Shown here: positions 63,143 to 64,000 of the stretch, in pieces
How positions within the stretch are numbered: the first letter of the stretch is position 1
How the letters are laid out: every line of letters starts with the position of its first letter
Position numbers and translations under genes: made by a program
Notes under the pieces: model-generated
Database searches by the model: none
What the model saw: only the letters and a program-made list of their open reading frames with translations
Told to the model about the DNA's origin: nothing
NCBI RefSeq assembly: GCF_034274695.1
Contig: NZ_CP128362.1
Location: 744,001 to 808,000, forward strand
DNA: 64,000 nt
Origin: Chitinophaga sp. LS1
Lineage (GTDB): Bacteria > Bacteroidota > Bacteroidia > Chitinophagales > Chitinophagaceae
Direction: 5' to 3'

Positions 63143-63817
63143 ATGGGATGGAAAGCTGCGTCAATAATTATCAGCAATGTCACAACAGTAGATCCTGAAA
63201 AGCTCCTGCAGGAGCTGGGTATTGAACAATTCGAAACGATTGAGGATGAACCGTATGACGTAGCTGTCTATCCTGAAAAACATCAGATATTCATAGGTGT
63301 TTATAAAGAAAATCTGATCATATCTTCCTGGGAGATAACCGACCATTCTTTCGGAAAAGAGTTATCAACATTCGAACAAAAGTTGTCTATCCTATTTCCT
63401 GCTGCTGAAATCTGTACCATACAATTACATAGCGGAGTCAATCACTGGGGATATTCAATAGTAAAAAATGGGGAAAAGATTCGTGTAAGATGTGGTAATG
63501 CAGAACAGGGTACCATCATTGAGCTAGGCGAACCTTTGTTGGAAGAGCAGGAACTCCTCTCCAAATCTGAAATCAAAGATGGTAGAAGGATCTATCATTT
63601 AAGAGACGACGAACCTTATGAAGAGGACCAGGTAGGAGAAAATTTCGTATCCTCAATGTGGGCACGGTATACCGGTAAGGAATTTTTTGAAGATGAGGAG
63701 ATGTTTGAGTTTAGGTTGTCAGGTTTTAAAACAACCAAAGCAGCATCTGTACAAGCCGGTCGTAAGCAAAAAACAAAACCTGTCGTGGTTATAAAGCCAT
63801 GGTGGAAGTTTTGGTAG
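63143..63817 (+). CDS. Hypothetical protein, 224 residues
   Basis: No signal peptide. Alpha/beta composition with MGWKAASIIISNVTTVDPEKLLQELG at the start, a Glu/Asp-rich middle and a basic tail ending VVIKPWWKFW. I do not recognise the family. It forms an operon with the DUF3828-like gene. A pair of secreted and cytoplasmic small proteins of this kind could be effector/immunity-like, but nothing in the sequence proves it. Confidence 0.8.
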   Translation: MGWKAASIIISNVTTVDPEKLLQELGIEQFETIEDEPYDVAVYPEKHQIFIGVYKENLIISSWEITDHSFGKELSTFEQKLSILFPAAEICTIQLHSGVNHWGYSIVKNGEKIRVRCGNAEQGTIIELGEPLLEEQELLSKSEIKDGRRIYHLRDDEPYEEDQVGENFVSSMWARYTGKEFFEDEEMFEFRLSGFKTTKAASVQAGRKQKTKPVVVIKPWWKFW

Positions 63818-63820
63818 CAT

Positions 63821-64000
63821 TCAGCAAAAAAAACCGGCCTTATTCAACTTTGCCACCTCATACAGAAAATCAATCCTCACTTTCTCCCGATAATTAATAT
63901 CGTAATCCCTACTATACCAGCTATGTAGGCAGTAAGTGATATTTTCATCAATGGCACCCGTCACTTTAGTAGACACATTATCCCACAATATTGAAGCCTT
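63821..64000 (-). CDS. 3' end of a gene running off the right edge
   Basis: Open for 59 codons from the window edge to TGA at 63821-63823. The translation (ILWDNVSTKVTGAIDENITY, ... YREKVRIDFLYEVAKLNKAGFFC) looks protein-like. It ends 3 bp from the convergent 224-residue gene. No family recognised from this fragment. Confidence 0.6.
   Translation of the reverse strand, partial: KASILWDNVSTKVTGAIDENITYCLHSWYSRDYDINYREKVRIDFLYEVAKLNKAGFFC

Noticed and set aside
1..64000. tRNA, rRNA, riboswitch or prophage
   Set aside because: No cloverleaf, rRNA-like sequence, known aptamer pattern, integrase or phage structural gene was recognised by reading both strands; a covariance-model scan would be needed to exclude small RNAs.

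Overview
The window comes from a Bacteroidota chromosome, most likely the Chitinophagaceae (Chitinophaga-like). Supporting signs are three SusC-type TonB-dependent receptors, two of them with SusD partners, a FecI-type sigma factor with a FecR carrying a DUF4974-type C-terminus, LytTR/LytS regulation, long MacB/FtsX-type permeases, a SecA of about 1100 residues with a SEC-C zinc tail, DUF3127, and promoters of the TTTG-N19-TAnnTTTG kind. Base composition is moderate, with clearly AT-richer patches over the two RloA-type ATPase genes.

Layout. 1-6600: the 5' part of a susC gene, a large ABC permease, rtcB, and two small proteins. 6655-14481 (minus strand): a sugar-oxidation cluster made of a Gfo/Idh/MocA oxidoreductase, a sugar-phosphate-isomerase-like TIM barrel, a lipoprotein cytochrome c, a 3-keto-disaccharide-hydrolase-like protein (DUF1080), ThuA, and a 1131-residue lipoprotein fusing ThuA, a PQQ-type sugar dehydrogenase, PKD, cytochrome c and a lectin-like domain. 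It fits the 3-keto-glycoside route: oxidise a sugar at C3, cleave it, and pass electrons to c-type cytochromes. 15106-22706: a DUF4253 lipoprotein, secA, a toxin-antitoxin-like pair with an ADP-ribosyltransferase-like toxin candidate, deoC, a SPOR protein and an M20 peptidase. 22707-28842: a 54/55-bp minisatellite, an ABC/YtrA-type operon with a well-defined promoter and operator, a secreted hypothetical protein and glyA. 29077-33609: a sugar nucleotidyltransferase, a nitronate monooxygenase-like protein, and a NatAB-like exporter.

34197-42711: a SusC/SusD pair with a GH5-ricin lipoprotein (a small polysaccharide locus), then a LytS/LytTR two-component pair. 42779-46940: a COG2509 flavoprotein, a DUF3127 OB-fold protein with an SSB-like tail, and dnaA, whose terminator T-tract has been hit by a complete IS1595-family element with 16-bp inverted repeats and an 8-bp target duplication. 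48063-60417: an ECF sigma factor, then (after about 3.7 kb of apparently intrusive genes) FecR, an STN-containing SusC, SusD, and a fusion of a phosphodiesterase-like domain with an alkaline phosphatase. This looks like a phosphate-ester scavenging variant of a sus locus. It is bracketed by two AAA-type RloA ATPase genes; the second has an RloB partner broken by a frameshift in an A6 tract. The window ends with two small hypothetical genes and the 3' end of another.

The pattern that stands out most is not a gene. At five gene ends (6655, 22706, 23283, 30069, 31246) the last codons and stop codon are repeated as degenerate tandem copies in the downstream spacer. Unit sizes are about 21, 30, 54/55, 95 and 25 bp. 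I found this by eye; whether it is a general trait of this genome needs a genome-wide scan.
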